DNA of 29,412 nucleotides from Methanosarcinaceae archaeon UBA470. Its GTDB lineage: Archaea; Halobacteriota; Methanosarcinia; Methanosarcinales; Methanosarcinaceae. The translations under genes were made by a program, and so were the position numbers. The notes beneath the pieces are model-generated. The model had not been told where the DNA came from. It was given only the letters and a program-made list of their open reading frames with translations, and did no database searches. The stretch is from contig DAKU01000095.1 in the NCBI GenBank assembly GCA_002508425.1, positions 1,673 through 31,084 of the forward strand. The letters run 5' to 3'. Of this stretch, positions 14,443 through 23,776 are shown piece after piece (position 1 is the stretch's first letter; every line of letters starts with the position of its first letter).

Positions 14443-15570
14443 TTAAATTAACTTTAAAAGCACCTCATCAGATACAAGCATCCCGCCTACTGTATCCCCG
14501 TTCATGACCATCGCCATGTATTCCCCGCTCTTTTTCATCTCAGATAGAGCTGTTGCAACTGAATCTCGTGGAGCAAAAACCTTCATGGGTTTTGCTATAT
14601 CTCTCAGAAAAGGATGGCTCTCCTCGTGTTTTAACAGGTTGACCATTTCCACTTTGCCAATAAGTATACCATTCTCAAAAACAATACCTATCTCAGTGTC
14701 CCTGTCTTTCATGATCTCAACTGCATTGCGGGCATCCATGCTTCCATCTAGGATATACTTTGCATCCAGCGGAGTCATCAGGTCTTTCACGTTCAATGTG
14801 TCCATGTGCTTGAATTTTCGGTCCGTGTCAACTATATCGGCAACCAGGTCGTTTACGGGTTCGAAGATGAGATCTTCTGGAGCCCCCACCTGTACAAGCC
14901 GGGCATTGTCCATGATGGCTATCCTGTCTCCCAGTCTGAAAGCCTCTTCTATATCATGTGTGATGAACACTATTGTCCTACCGATCTCCTTCTTGATCTC
15001 CAGAAACTCTTTTTGTAACTGTTTCCTCAAAATAGGGTCCAGAGCTCCGAAAGGTTCATCCATTAGAAGAAGCGGCGGATTCATGGCAAGAGCCCTGGCT
15101 AGACCCACTCGCTGCTGCTGGCCTCCGCTTAGCTGCCGGGGATATCTCTTGATAAACCTGTCCGGAGGCAGGGATACGAAATCCAGCAGATGGCGTACTC
15201 TTTCAGTTGTTCTTATCTCGTCCCAGCCCTCAAGTTTGGGCACCAGGCCCACGTTTTCCCCGATCGTCATGTGAGGGAACAGGCCAATATTTTGTATCAC
15301 ATAACCGATGTTCCTCCTGAGGCTTACCGGGTCTAACTGGATGATATTCTGTCCATTTATCAGGATGTTCCCGGCATCTGGTTCTATCATCCGATTGATC
15401 ATCCTAAGCGTTGTGGTCTTTCCGGAACCGCTTGGTCCTATGAGGATAAGCAGTTCTCCCCCCTCTATGCTAAGGTCCAGGGATTCCACAGCAAAACGGG
15501 AACCATATTTTTTGCTTATCTGCTGCAGTTCAATGGACTCTATCCTTTCAAACAATCTCTGGGTTGGCAT
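14443..15570 (-). CDS. opuCA: Osmoprotectant ABC transporter ATPase with CBS domains
   Basis: This 375-residue protein energises the importer. Walker A is GPSGSGKT (45-52), the ABC signature LSGGQQQR (147-154), Walker B LLLMDE (167-172), and the switch His is H205 (THD). A tandem pair of CBS motifs fills 260-375 (KDLMTPL..., then IAKPMKVFAPRDS...). In OpuA-type transporters such CBS pairs sense ionic strength or bind nucleotides such as cyclic-di-AMP and gate transport; this is known of the family, not shown here. It lies between the binding-protein gene (55-base gap) and the permeases. Length is normal for OpuCA. Confidence 0.93.
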   Translation of the reverse strand: MPTQRLFERIESIELQQISKKYGSRFAVESLDLSIEGGELLILIGPSGSGKTTTLRMINRMIEPDAGNILINGQNIIQLDPVSLRRNIGYVIQNIGLFPHMTIGENVGLVPKLEGWDEIRTTERVRHLLDFVSLPPDRFIKRYPRQLSGGQQQRVGLARALAMNPPLLLMDEPFGALDPILRKQLQKEFLEIKKEIGRTIVFITHDIEEAFRLGDRIAIMDNARLVQVGAPEDLIFEPVNDLVADIVDTDRKFKHMDTLNVKDLMTPLDAKYILDGSMDARNAVEIMKDRDTEIGIVFENGILIGKVEMVNLLKHEESHPFLRDIAKPMKVFAPRDSVATALSEMKKSGEYMAMVMNGDTVGGMLVSDEVLLKLI

Positions 15571-15625
15571 TGTTTGTTTCCGGGTATTGTTTTGTAAAAA
15601 AGTAATGGATGAGACTTATAGAAAC

Positions 15626-16537
15626 TTATGCTTCAATAAGCCCTTCCTTAATGAGGAACTCTCTTGCGATATCCCGTGGTTCCATCTTCTCCACATCGAA
15701 CTTGTAGTTCAGATTCCTCATGGTATAGGTGTCTATCCTGCCATCCAGTTTCTTTAAAGCTGCCACAGCATCAGGATTGTTTGTAGCAAATTCCTCTGTC
15801 ATAATGTACATTGCATCATAAGGAGGCAATGCATTCTTATCATCCTGAAGCACCCTCAAATTGAATACCTCATTCCTGGTGTCAGTAGTGTATGCAGATA
15901 TAGCACCCACCTCATCAATCTTGATCGCCTCATACATTACTGTGGCAACTGCCTGTTTGTAATCCTTGAATTCTATACCATATACATCCTTTATGCGGGG
16001 CAGCCCGTCCTCACGGGTGGAGAACTCCGGATCTGTACCTATTGTCATCTGGGAGGCATATTTCTTGAGGTCGCTGATCTTTGTGACATTATTTGTCTCT
16101 GCCCAATCTTCTTTTACCGCAATGGCATACGCATCCTCGAATCCGGGAGTACTTACCACTACTATTTTATCGGTCTCCTTCAATCCCTTTTCAGTTTCAG
16201 TGTATACAACTTCAGGATCCCACACTTCAAGCGGTGGTTTCTTCAGGATCTGGCTGTAGGCAGTTCCCGTGTATTCTACGTAGGTGTTTATCTCGTCCTT
16301 CTTCAACGCCTCATAGTTGACGAAAGTTCCTCCCAGGCCTTCGATCACATCGGTCTCATATCCCGCATCTTCCAGCATAAGGGCCGCCATGTGTGCAAGT
16401 ATATAAGATTCCTGGAAAAGCTTGGAGCCTATTACCACAGTAGGCTTTTCAGCAGGCGCATTGAGTTTCTTCTCAGAACAACCGCTTGCTATCAAAGCAA
16501 CAAGTATCACTAATACCATCAGGATATTCTTTTTCAT
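15626..16537 (-). CDS. opuCC: Glycine betaine/choline-type substrate-binding lipoprotein
   Basis: A 303-residue extracellular binding protein of the OpuAC/OsmF family. The start MKKNILMVLVILVALIASGC is a lipoprotein signal with C20 as the lipid-modified residue. The mature part has the family patterns GSKLFQESYILAHM (about 37-50), EYTGTAY and PPYDAMY. Aromatic residues in such proteins cage the trimethylammonium group. It is first in the operon, and a TATA-like ATACATAATAAAG (about 16556-16568, minus strand) lies upstream with a G-rich ribosome site. Substrate could be betaine, choline, carnitine or proline betaine. Confidence 0.9.
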   Translation of the reverse strand: MKKNILMVLVILVALIASGCSEKKLNAPAEKPTVVIGSKLFQESYILAHMAALMLEDAGYETDVIEGLGGTFVNYEALKKDEINTYVEYTGTAYSQILKKPPLEVWDPEVVYTETEKGLKETDKIVVVSTPGFEDAYAIAVKEDWAETNNVTKISDLKKYASQMTIGTDPEFSTREDGLPRIKDVYGIEFKDYKQAVATVMYEAIKIDEVGAISAYTTDTRNEVFNLRVLQDDKNALPPYDAMYIMTEEFATNNPDAVAALKKLDGRIDTYTMRNLNYKFDVEKMEPRDIAREFLIKEGLIEA

Positions 16538-16600
16538 TCACAAACCCCACCCACTTTATTATGTATTCGAAACCTCCTAATCTGAACACTGGAATCGATT

Positions 16601-17221
16601 TCATTCCATGAGGTGCTGGATCTTCTCGAAGTATTTATTGATCTCTTCCCAGTTGACTATGTTCCAGAAAGCATCTATGAATTTACCCCTTTCATTCTTG
16701 TAATCAAGATAGTAAGCATGCTCCCATACATCTATAGCCATAAGGATGGGAAAATCTGGAACCAGATTAACATTATGCTTTTCTATCTGCATGATCCCAA
16801 GCCTTTTGGTATCTTTGCAGAAGGTTAGTGCTGCCCATCCTGAGCCTTCCACGGTTGATGCTGTCTGGGTGAACTCCTTTTTGAAACGCTCGAAATTTCC
16901 AAAGTCTTCTTTGATCGCTTCAGCCAGTTCACCAACTGGCTCTTTTGTCGCATTTCCTGCAGGGGTCATTTCCCACCAGAAATAATCATGGAGCACATGA
17001 CCTCCTAAATTAAAAGCCACGGCCTTCGCAGTTGCTTTGTAGTCAAAATCCGTTCCTTCTTTTCTGGCTTTTTCCATCATTTGCAGTAGTGAATTAACAT
17101 TAGTTACGTAAGCCTGATGATGCTTGTCATGGTGTGTACGTAGTTGTTCTTCTGAAATATACGGCTGAAGGTCAGCATAACCATATTTCAAAGCCGGTAA
17201 TTTATACAATTCTTTAGCCAT
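16601..17221 (-). CDS. sod: Fe/Mn superoxide dismutase
   Basis: This 206-residue enzyme converts superoxide to oxygen and hydrogen peroxide in the cytoplasm. Metal ligands are visible as H30 (THHDKHH), H78 (GGHVLHDYFWW), D164 and H168 (DVWEHAYYLDY). The length is normal for the family. I start it at the ATG at 17221 (MAKELYKLPA), because the purine-rich GGGGGAAG lies 6-13 bases before it. The longer frame from 17242 would encode the ribosome site as protein. A TATA-like TATTATAAT (about 17261-17269, minus strand) precedes it. Iron or manganese use cannot be told safely. It appears to be a single-gene transcript. Confidence 0.95.
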   Translation of the reverse strand: MAKELYKLPALKYGYADLQPYISEEQLRTHHDKHHQAYVTNVNSLLQMMEKARKEGTDFDYKATAKAVAFNLGGHVLHDYFWWEMTPAGNATKEPVGELAEAIKEDFGNFERFKKEFTQTASTVEGSGWAALTFCKDTKRLGIMQIEKHNVNLVPDFPILMAIDVWEHAYYLDYKNERGKFIDAFWNIVNWEEINKYFEKIQHLME

Positions 17222-17460
17222 AGTGTCTTCCCCCTTATTCATTGGTCACACTGATCTGTATTATAATATGTGGAAAGTACCTTTAAGGACAATCCCATTT
17301 ACAGATACTACTAACCAATTCCCTTATACTGTAGTCACAAAATGTTTCTGGCTATTATGTTGCAGAACTTCCCACTAAGTTTCAGGTGCAACATGTAGCT
17401 CTATATATTGCATTTAAAAAGCTTCTATATAAACGTATGGAATAAAGACTCTGCAGAAAT

Positions 17461-17490
17461 ATATCAATATCAGCGAGCTGAAATTGATAT
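17461..17490 (-). terminator. Long near-perfect hairpin after the vWA gene string
   Basis: Two 14-base arms (17461-17474 and 17477-17490) are inverse copies with a single mismatch, around a two-base centre. It lies 32 bases beyond the stop codon of the last vWA gene (17522) and upstream of the dismutase promoter. It is most likely the 3' stem-loop of the long leftward operon; a regulatory dyad for the dismutase is the alternative. Confidence 0.5.
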
Positions 17491-17521
17491 TTCCCATCTA
17501 TGTCGTAAGTATGTTTGTTCT

Positions 17522-19978
17522 CTATGCCTCTGCGACTTCCTGCATCTTCTTTTCCTGCTCTTTCATCTCCTTGATCTCTCTGAGGCGACGGATTGCAACC
17601 TCCAGCAGGAATAATATAAGAGCGGCTATAATGAAGTACATCTTCTGGCTTACTGTTTCCTTAATAAGCTTCTGTGAGTTTTCTTTTGCATCCTTAAGCA
17701 GCAAAGCCTGTGCTTCACTCTTTGTGTATGTTTTTCCACCATTGGCCGCGATCATTGTTGCAAGGTCCGGGTTAACTCCCACATCCCTGTACTCCAGAGC
17801 ATAGTTAACTGCTATGGGATAGCCAGATATATAATGCACTCCCACCTGTCCAACGTCTGTTGTTGCCTCATAAGTGTTCTTACCTGTAAGTGAAAGGTCT
17901 ATATTTTTATCGTCAAGCTCGATGGTGGGTATACCTTCATCATACATAGTAAGCTTAAGCTGTGCAGAAGTACCAAACCACGTATCATCTGCTTCCAGTA
18001 CGGCGCCTTCCTCAACTTGTGGGTCGCCTATTAGCCAGTTCAAAGTGGATGAAGTGAGTTTAGAGTTGTTGCCAGAGTACATCTGGGTACTCCACATATT
18101 GCTGTTACCATTTCCATTGTCCGTGCTAAGAGAGGCCACACGTCCTAGTCCATATCGCCATACTGTGAGCACAGGTTGGCCTGTGGAAGTAAGGATCAGC
18201 CTGTCTGCACCAGGTTTAGGTGTCACATCATTGTAGCCAGTAATGTTGGCTGAAATATTTACATTCTTAGTGATAAAATGTGTGGGATTGTATTTTACAA
18301 GTGGAAAGACGCTATAATCTACAGATTCATTGGTTTCTGGCTGTTCCAGTTCATCGAATACAAGGTTAACGCGTTCTCCTGCCTGTATGGGGAAGTATAG
18401 CCCTCCAACTTCGTCCATTAACTGGTTAGCAAAAGCATTACCGAATTTATCATACTGTGAAGGTGCACTGGATTTAATATGTACGTAATATAACTTTACA
18501 CCTGCATCACTAAGTGCAGTGGCAACTTGTAGTGCTTCTTCATATCTTTGCTCGATACCGCCATCGGAGACGATAACTACATCAAGTTCTCCCTCTCCAT
18601 CTGAGAGCCATTCCTGTGCAATAGCCAGCCCCTGGTCAAGGGATGTGGTACTGGTAGATCCCGGCATAAGTGTTTTAATTTTCTCTTCTAACATATTAAT
18701 ATTAGAAGGAATTCCCATGTAGACCAGACCGCCTGATACATCCAAACCTTCTGTTCCAAATGCTATTACACCTACATTTGCATCTCGGAGTTCGTCTTTC
18801 CTCAGAACAGCTATGGCATTTCCCAGAATATCGCCCTGAGTCCCGTGTGCAGAAGTGCTCATTGAAACATCAAGCACAAGTACAACATTTCTACCGCCTT
18901 TCCATTCACTGGCCTTTGAATATATAGGCAATATATCTTCAAGCGATGAGTTCAGATAATTCCCATAGTTATAGGAACTATCACCGCCTACCACATACAG
19001 ACCGTTTCCAGAACTAACATAATCTTTTAGATTCTGTATGTCTGCGTCTGAAAGTGAATTGATATTTCTATTATCCAACACTACTGCTTTTTTATTATCC
19101 AGGTCAGTTAGCTCTGTGCTGAGTGAGGTATCATAGAGGTTAAGCAGCACATTAGCCATGGGTGAACTTGTATCGTCGGTAATGAGCTGTATTTTTGGTT
19201 TTGGGACAACATACACAGTTTTATAGAAGATATTATTGATAGGCTTGCTGTCTTCCCCGGAAGGCGTAATACTGGCAGTGATCGTATGGGCACCCAGTGT
19301 ATCAAAGGTATGTGTTATTGGTATTGTCTTGGAGTGATCTTCCTGGTCATATGGCCTACTGATTACAGGCTTGTCATCTACAAACACCTCTATCTGATAA
19401 CTTATAGGAGTATTTCTTGCCTGCTGTACTATCAGGTTGAACTGATATTCATTATCCAATACCACTTTTTTCTCGCCACTTATGTACAAGCTTACATCAT
19501 TTGTTTTCAGGTCAGAAATTACCGAGTAAACTGTTGTTCCCGTCTCACTGGCAAAATCAAGGGCTTCTTCCAGATCCTGGCCCTTGTTACTGTTGCCGTC
19601 GGAGACTAAAACGATCTGATTGTCTCCACGGGCATATTGCACAATGGTATCCCCAAGAGCCGTACTTTCACCTGTAAGCTTCACAATGTTGGTGGGTGTA
19701 TTCGCCGCCAGAGATTCATAAAGGGCTGTTGTTGTCTCCGTTTCGAATAGTTCCATGCTTGAGGTTTCATCGGATATCAATACTATATCAGGAGTTTCAC
19801 TGCTTGATACCTTACTCACAATACTGTAAGGGGAGGCTAGAGCAATCACCAGCAATGCAAGTACGATCATCCTGGATATAATGAGACCTTTTTTAGCGCC
19901 TTTGCGGATCAGATATACGCCTGCTGCCAGCACCGGTACCATGAGCCACAGCATTTGGGGATGCTCAAGGTTCAGCAT
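17522..19978 (-). CDS. Large vWA-domain membrane protein (818 aa)
   Basis: Two N-terminal membrane helices (about 9-25 and 33-50) precede a first, degenerate vWA-like unit (IVLISDETSS, 66-74; IVLVSDGNSN, 122-131). Then come Ig-like strands, a GATase1-like segment (LKDYVSSGNGLYVVGG, 317-332) and a full vWA domain with MIDAS DVSMS (370-374). A C-terminal membrane helix lies near 775-800 with a charged cytoplasmic tail. The protein would present metal-dependent adhesion modules outside the membrane. Its start overlaps the stop of the preceding vWA gene (TAATG), so translation is coupled. With MoxR and DUF58 partners it fits a MoxR/vWA chaperone-like system; the client is unknown. Confidence 0.85.
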   Translation of the reverse strand: MLNLEHPQMLWLMVPVLAAGVYLIRKGAKKGLIISRMIVLALLVIALASPYSIVSKVSSSETPDIVLISDETSSMELFETETTTALYESLAANTPTNIVKLTGESTALGDTIVQYARGDNQIVLVSDGNSNKGQDLEEALDFASETGTTVYSVISDLKTNDVSLYISGEKKVVLDNEYQFNLIVQQARNTPISYQIEVFVDDKPVISRPYDQEDHSKTIPITHTFDTLGAHTITASITPSGEDSKPINNIFYKTVYVVPKPKIQLITDDTSSPMANVLLNLYDTSLSTELTDLDNKKAVVLDNRNINSLSDADIQNLKDYVSSGNGLYVVGGDSSYNYGNYLNSSLEDILPIYSKASEWKGGRNVVLVLDVSMSTSAHGTQGDILGNAIAVLRKDELRDANVGVIAFGTEGLDVSGGLVYMGIPSNINMLEEKIKTLMPGSTSTTSLDQGLAIAQEWLSDGEGELDVVIVSDGGIEQRYEEALQVATALSDAGVKLYYVHIKSSAPSQYDKFGNAFANQLMDEVGGLYFPIQAGERVNLVFDELEQPETNESVDYSVFPLVKYNPTHFITKNVNISANITGYNDVTPKPGADRLILTSTGQPVLTVWRYGLGRVASLSTDNGNGNSNMWSTQMYSGNNSKLTSSTLNWLIGDPQVEEGAVLEADDTWFGTSAQLKLTMYDEGIPTIELDDKNIDLSLTGKNTYEATTDVGQVGVHYISGYPIAVNYALEYRDVGVNPDLATMIAANGGKTYTKSEAQALLLKDAKENSQKLIKETVSQKMYFIIAALILFLLEVAIRRLREIKEMKEQEKKMQEVAEA

Positions 19979-21852
19979 TACAGTTCACCTCTCTTTTTGA
20001 TAATGTAAAGCTCCAGAATAACCAATATGAGTACCAATGCTATCATAATAGTATCCAAGTAATTTTTAGATTCGTATGTTGTTGCCCTCACAACAGAAGG
20101 CTCATCCTTTGTGGATGCCCTGCTAATAACATCAGAAGCATCTATTGTTGTGTCTGACTCTTTATCATTGTACAGGTTTACAGCAATTGTCCTACCTGCC
20201 ACCTCATATAAACCAGCGCTGCTGTAAAGCACCCTGCTTGTGGTCTCTACACCATCAGGAGTAGTTATTTCCTGTTCCTTTGCCAGAGTTGAGACAGCTC
20301 CTGTCTTGAGGTTGTATTCTGATATATCCCCTGAGCCTCCCAGCCACCCTACAAGTTTGAACCAAAACACGGGGAATTCAGGCAGGTTATGGAAATTGTT
20401 CCAGGAATCTTCTCCAAGCTGATCACTAAACCCTACGTACACAACAGTTCCTTCACCCACTGTTCCGAAAGCTAGCAAAGGTACGTCTTTATCTGATACA
20501 ATGAGGGTGGTTGTGCCTAACCTGGGGGTTGCGTTAAGATACTTATACACCGCTATCTCATCAAGATCCAGATCATCAGTAAGCCGTGTGGACTGGTTCA
20601 CTTTCATATCAAGACCTCTGTCTGTTCCTGTTACGTTGGATGTCCTTACGGGTAACAGTTTCTGAAGCTCCAGATCAGTACTCTGCGCAGCAAGGCTATC
20701 ACTTGCAATGAACACCACCTTACCACCAGTGTTTATGTAAGACGAAAGCAGTGATATCTCACTTGATGAAAGGGATTGGTTAGTTTTGGCAACGACTACC
20801 ACACTGAACTGTGTCAGGTCTTGTGGCACCCCGGTGGCTGAGGTTGTCTGAATGCCCGGCATAAGGGACACAGATGTCATCGATGGTAGCAAAGACTGAT
20901 CTGATACGAACAGAACACGCTTGTTAGAGATCTTGGGTACTGATACATAGGCAATATTATCCACAGGCAAACTGTCATCTCTGTTTATCTTGACAGTAGT
21001 GATACCTGTACTAAGATTTTCCAGGACGAACTGTTGTGTGGCTTTTGCCTTTACTGTCAGGTCGATGTTCTTGGTCACACTATTGCCATCCGTAGTAGTG
21101 ATTTCTACCGGAACGTTCTGGTCACTGCCGCCGTAGTTCTTAATCACACAATTGTAAGTATAACCACTCTCTGTGGTCTCAAGTCTACCCTGGATAATTC
21201 CTACATTATCCGTGGTTTTCCCCATCTGTACAAATTCCACCTTAAGACCATATGATTCTGCCAGACTCTTTGCAGATACCGGATCTTCACCTTCCCAGTT
21301 AGTGAAGTCAGAGATAACTATAAGCCTTCCACCACCGTCGGAAAGCATTCTCATACCTACGCCCATGGCAGCAGAAATATCTGCGACTGTAGCACCTGCT
21401 TTAACAGAGTAAAGAGCTTCCTTGGTAGTAGTTGCATCCTGCCCTTCAAGTAATGTTACAGGAATATTATGAGCAATCACTATGCTGTTCTTCTTACTCA
21501 CGTAATCCTCTGCCTTACTAATGGCTTCCTGGAAACGATTCTCATTCTGCATGCTGGCAGACGCATCTATCACCAGTACGGTATGCTCATCGCTCAGGGG
21601 CTCGTTTGTAATGATGTAAGGAGCAGCAGCAGCCAGGGCCAATAATATAAGCACCAGCAATTGTATGAGAAACAAAGGATCCTTGATCAGCTTTGTAATA
21701 GAAGTGAAGAAACGCTTTTTCTCTTCTGCCTGCATTAGGAACATCACAGAAGGGATCTTCACTAATAGGGGTTTTGGCCTTAGAAGATACAAAATGATAA
21801 GAGGTATAACACTTGCCAATGCCAATAGGGCCAGAGGAGTTTCAAAGGGCAT
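19978..21852 (-). CDS. BatA-like vWA-domain membrane protein (624 aa)
   Basis: The N-terminus (PLALLALASVIPLIILYLLRPKP) is the hydrophobic BatA N-terminal domain, with a second helix at about 59-82. A vWA domain follows with MIDAS DASAS (96-100). Beyond lie beta-rich CARDB/Ig-like and GATase1-like regions, and a C-terminal helix near 603-620 with a KKRGEL end. It begins one base after the DUF58 stop codon and is translationally coupled to the second vWA gene. The pair likely forms a membrane complex served by the MoxR ATPase. Confidence 0.87.
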   Translation of the reverse strand: MPFETPLALLALASVIPLIILYLLRPKPLLVKIPSVMFLMQAEEKKRFFTSITKLIKDPLFLIQLLVLILLALAAAAPYIITNEPLSDEHTVLVIDASASMQNENRFQEAISKAEDYVSKKNSIVIAHNIPVTLLEGQDATTTKEALYSVKAGATVADISAAMGVGMRMLSDGGGRLIVISDFTNWEGEDPVSAKSLAESYGLKVEFVQMGKTTDNVGIIQGRLETTESGYTYNCVIKNYGGSDQNVPVEITTTDGNSVTKNIDLTVKAKATQQFVLENLSTGITTVKINRDDSLPVDNIAYVSVPKISNKRVLFVSDQSLLPSMTSVSLMPGIQTTSATGVPQDLTQFSVVVVAKTNQSLSSSEISLLSSYINTGGKVVFIASDSLAAQSTDLELQKLLPVRTSNVTGTDRGLDMKVNQSTRLTDDLDLDEIAVYKYLNATPRLGTTTLIVSDKDVPLLAFGTVGEGTVVYVGFSDQLGEDSWNNFHNLPEFPVFWFKLVGWLGGSGDISEYNLKTGAVSTLAKEQEITTPDGVETTSRVLYSSAGLYEVAGRTIAVNLYNDKESDTTIDASDVISRASTKDEPSVVRATTYESKNYLDTIMIALVLILVILELYIIKKRGEL

Positions 21853-21853
21853 A

Positions 21854-22732
21854 TCAGCGTCTCCTGCCTATTGTGTATAAGAAAGCTTCAAAGATGGGCA
21901 CATCTGTAGTGAAGGCATAATACTCCGCTCCCACATGGTAACATGTATCTTTAATACTGTTCATGTGGTCCATTAATTTGCGCTGGTAGTTTTCCTTAAA
22001 ACTATCGCTTACATACGTTTTAAGATCTGAATCAGTCTCAAGGTCCTTAAACTTTGTATGGCCATGCACCTGAAGCTGAGCTTCTGTTTTGTCCAGCACC
22101 TGTACAAGGATAAGATCATGATCCGAAAAACGATATATCGCAGATCTTATTGAATCCAGATTGTCCATAAAATCAGATATGATAATCACAAGCGAGCGTG
22201 AATGTATGGCACGGCTATACCTTACAATGCATTCATGTATGTCGGTCTTGCCCTGAAGCTTTGTTGTTTCAAGCCGGTCCAATGTTTGAAAGAGGTATTT
22301 TTTTCCTCTGCGTGGCTCAGCTATATCCACATCCTGAGAAAAAGTGGAGATGGCGAACTTATCATTGTCCTTTGTCACCATGTATGCAAAGCCCATTGCG
22401 AGCATCAGACCATATTCGAATTTAGTGGTATCTTTGTCGGGATAATCCATGCTTTTGCTGGCATCAAGCAGTATGTGCGCTGTAAGGGATTTATCCTCCT
22501 CGAATTGCCTTACATACAGTTTTTCCGACCTGGCATAGACTTTCCAGTCAATGGATCTGGGTTCATCACCCGGATAATATTCCCTGAACCCTACGGTATC
22601 TATACCTCTGCCGCTGTTGACAGAGCGTCGGCTACCGGCATATACACTGGATACTCTTTTCCTTACCATAAAGGAAAAACTGTCAAGCTGCCGGAAAAAA
22701 TCCGCATTTATAGTATGTTTACCGGGATTCAT
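21854..22732 (-). CDS. DUF58 protein (vWA-like fold)
   Basis: A 292-residue cytoplasmic protein with the DUF58 hallmark YYPGDEPRSIDWKVYARSEKL (about 52-72) and a DASKS motif (90-94) resembling a vWA MIDAS. DUF58 proteins almost always stand next to MoxR ATPases and vWA membrane proteins, as here (20 bases after MoxR, one base before vWA). They are thought to link the ATPase to its membrane partners. Length is typical. Confidence 0.92.
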   Translation of the reverse strand: MNPGKHTINADFFRQLDSFSFMVRKRVSSVYAGSRRSVNSGRGIDTVGFREYYPGDEPRSIDWKVYARSEKLYVRQFEEDKSLTAHILLDASKSMDYPDKDTTKFEYGLMLAMGFAYMVTKDNDKFAISTFSQDVDIAEPRRGKKYLFQTLDRLETTKLQGKTDIHECIVRYSRAIHSRSLVIIISDFMDNLDSIRSAIYRFSDHDLILVQVLDKTEAQLQVHGHTKFKDLETDSDLKTYVSDSFKENYQRKLMDHMNSIKDTCYHVGAEYYAFTTDVPIFEAFLYTIGRRR

Positions 22733-22752
22733 GTCCTCATGGCCTTATTTTT

Positions 22753-23727
22753 TTATTTGACCTGCGAAAGGATTCCCTTGATCATCTGATCTGCAGTAAT
22801 GCCTCTTCTCTCTGATTCAAAAGAAAGACCAATCCTGTGCCGAAGTATAGGATAAGCCATAACCTCGATATCTTCTTCGCTTACGTAATTTCTACCTTTG
22901 ATCAGAGCACGCGCTTTTGCTGCCATGATAAGACCTATAGATGCTCTGGGGGATGCACCGTATTCTATGTGCTCGCTGTTCTGTCTTGTAGCCATGACTA
23001 TCTTTACGGCTCTGGACTTTAACTGATCAGAGATAGGTACTTCGGTAGTCAGTTTTTGCAGATCGAGGAGTGTGTTCTTGTTCATCACTTTTCTGACCTG
23101 CGGAGAATCTATTTTAGTGTACCTGTCCACTATGCTTAGTTCCTGTTCAAATGTAGGATAATCCAGCAATATCTTCAGCAGGAATCTGTCTAACTGTGCT
23201 TCAGGCAACGGGAATGTACCTTCCATCTCAATTGGGTTCTGTGTGGCCAAGATAAAGAATGGCTTGTCAAGCGGATAAGTATCATTGGCGACTGTGATTT
23301 GTTTTTCCTGCATGGCCTCAAGCATTGCAGATTGTGTCTTTGGTGAGGCACGGTTAATCTCATCGGCCAGCACTATGTTGGCAAAGATTGGTCCTGCCTG
23401 GAACTTGAATGATTTGACCCCTGCGTGCTCCTCTATGATGTTCGTTCCCGTGATGTCTGCAGGCATCAGGTCCGGTGTACACTGTATCCTGCTAAACCGC
23501 AGGTCCATGACCTTTGATATTGTAGAAATGGTCAATGTTTTCCCAAGACCGGGATTGCTCTCGACCAAAGCATGCCCATTACAGAGCATAGCTATGATCA
23601 TCTGTTCCACATACTCTTGCTGTCCGACTACGACCTTACCGATCTCAGCGAACAATGTATTGAACATCTCGCTGGCAAGCCGGTATGTCTGTGACAGATT
23701 TCCTGCACTCATTTCACTGGAGTTCAT
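22753..23727 (-). CDS. moxR: MoxR-family AAA+ ATPase
   Basis: A 324-residue AAA+ protein with Walker A ESNPGLGKT (56-64), Walker B VLADEI (119-124), sensor-1 Asn in ATQNP (161-165, N164), and an arginine-bearing YGASPRAS sensor-2-like motif near 257-264. MoxR ATPases act as chaperones for vWA-containing complexes, often inserting metal or assembling enzymes. A good AAAGGAG ribosome site precedes the ATG at 23727. It follows the membrane protein gene after 49 bases. The client complex is not evident from the window. Confidence 0.94.
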   Translation of the reverse strand: MNSSEMSAGNLSQTYRLASEMFNTLFAEIGKVVVGQQEYVEQMIIAMLCNGHALVESNPGLGKTLTISTISKVMDLRFSRIQCTPDLMPADITGTNIIEEHAGVKSFKFQAGPIFANIVLADEINRASPKTQSAMLEAMQEKQITVANDTYPLDKPFFILATQNPIEMEGTFPLPEAQLDRFLLKILLDYPTFEQELSIVDRYTKIDSPQVRKVMNKNTLLDLQKLTTEVPISDQLKSRAVKIVMATRQNSEHIEYGASPRASIGLIMAAKARALIKGRNYVSEEDIEVMAYPILRHRIGLSFESERRGITADQMIKGILSQVK

Positions 23728-23776
23728 CTCTGGTCTCCTTTACATTCATAAATAAATATAATTGTTCTGCATGCCA

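Noticed and set aside
14504..15274. A long plus-strand open frame (256 codons) within the transporter ATPase region
   Set aside because: It is fully antisense to the strongly supported ABC ATPase gene and has no family features; it arises from codon bias of the real gene.
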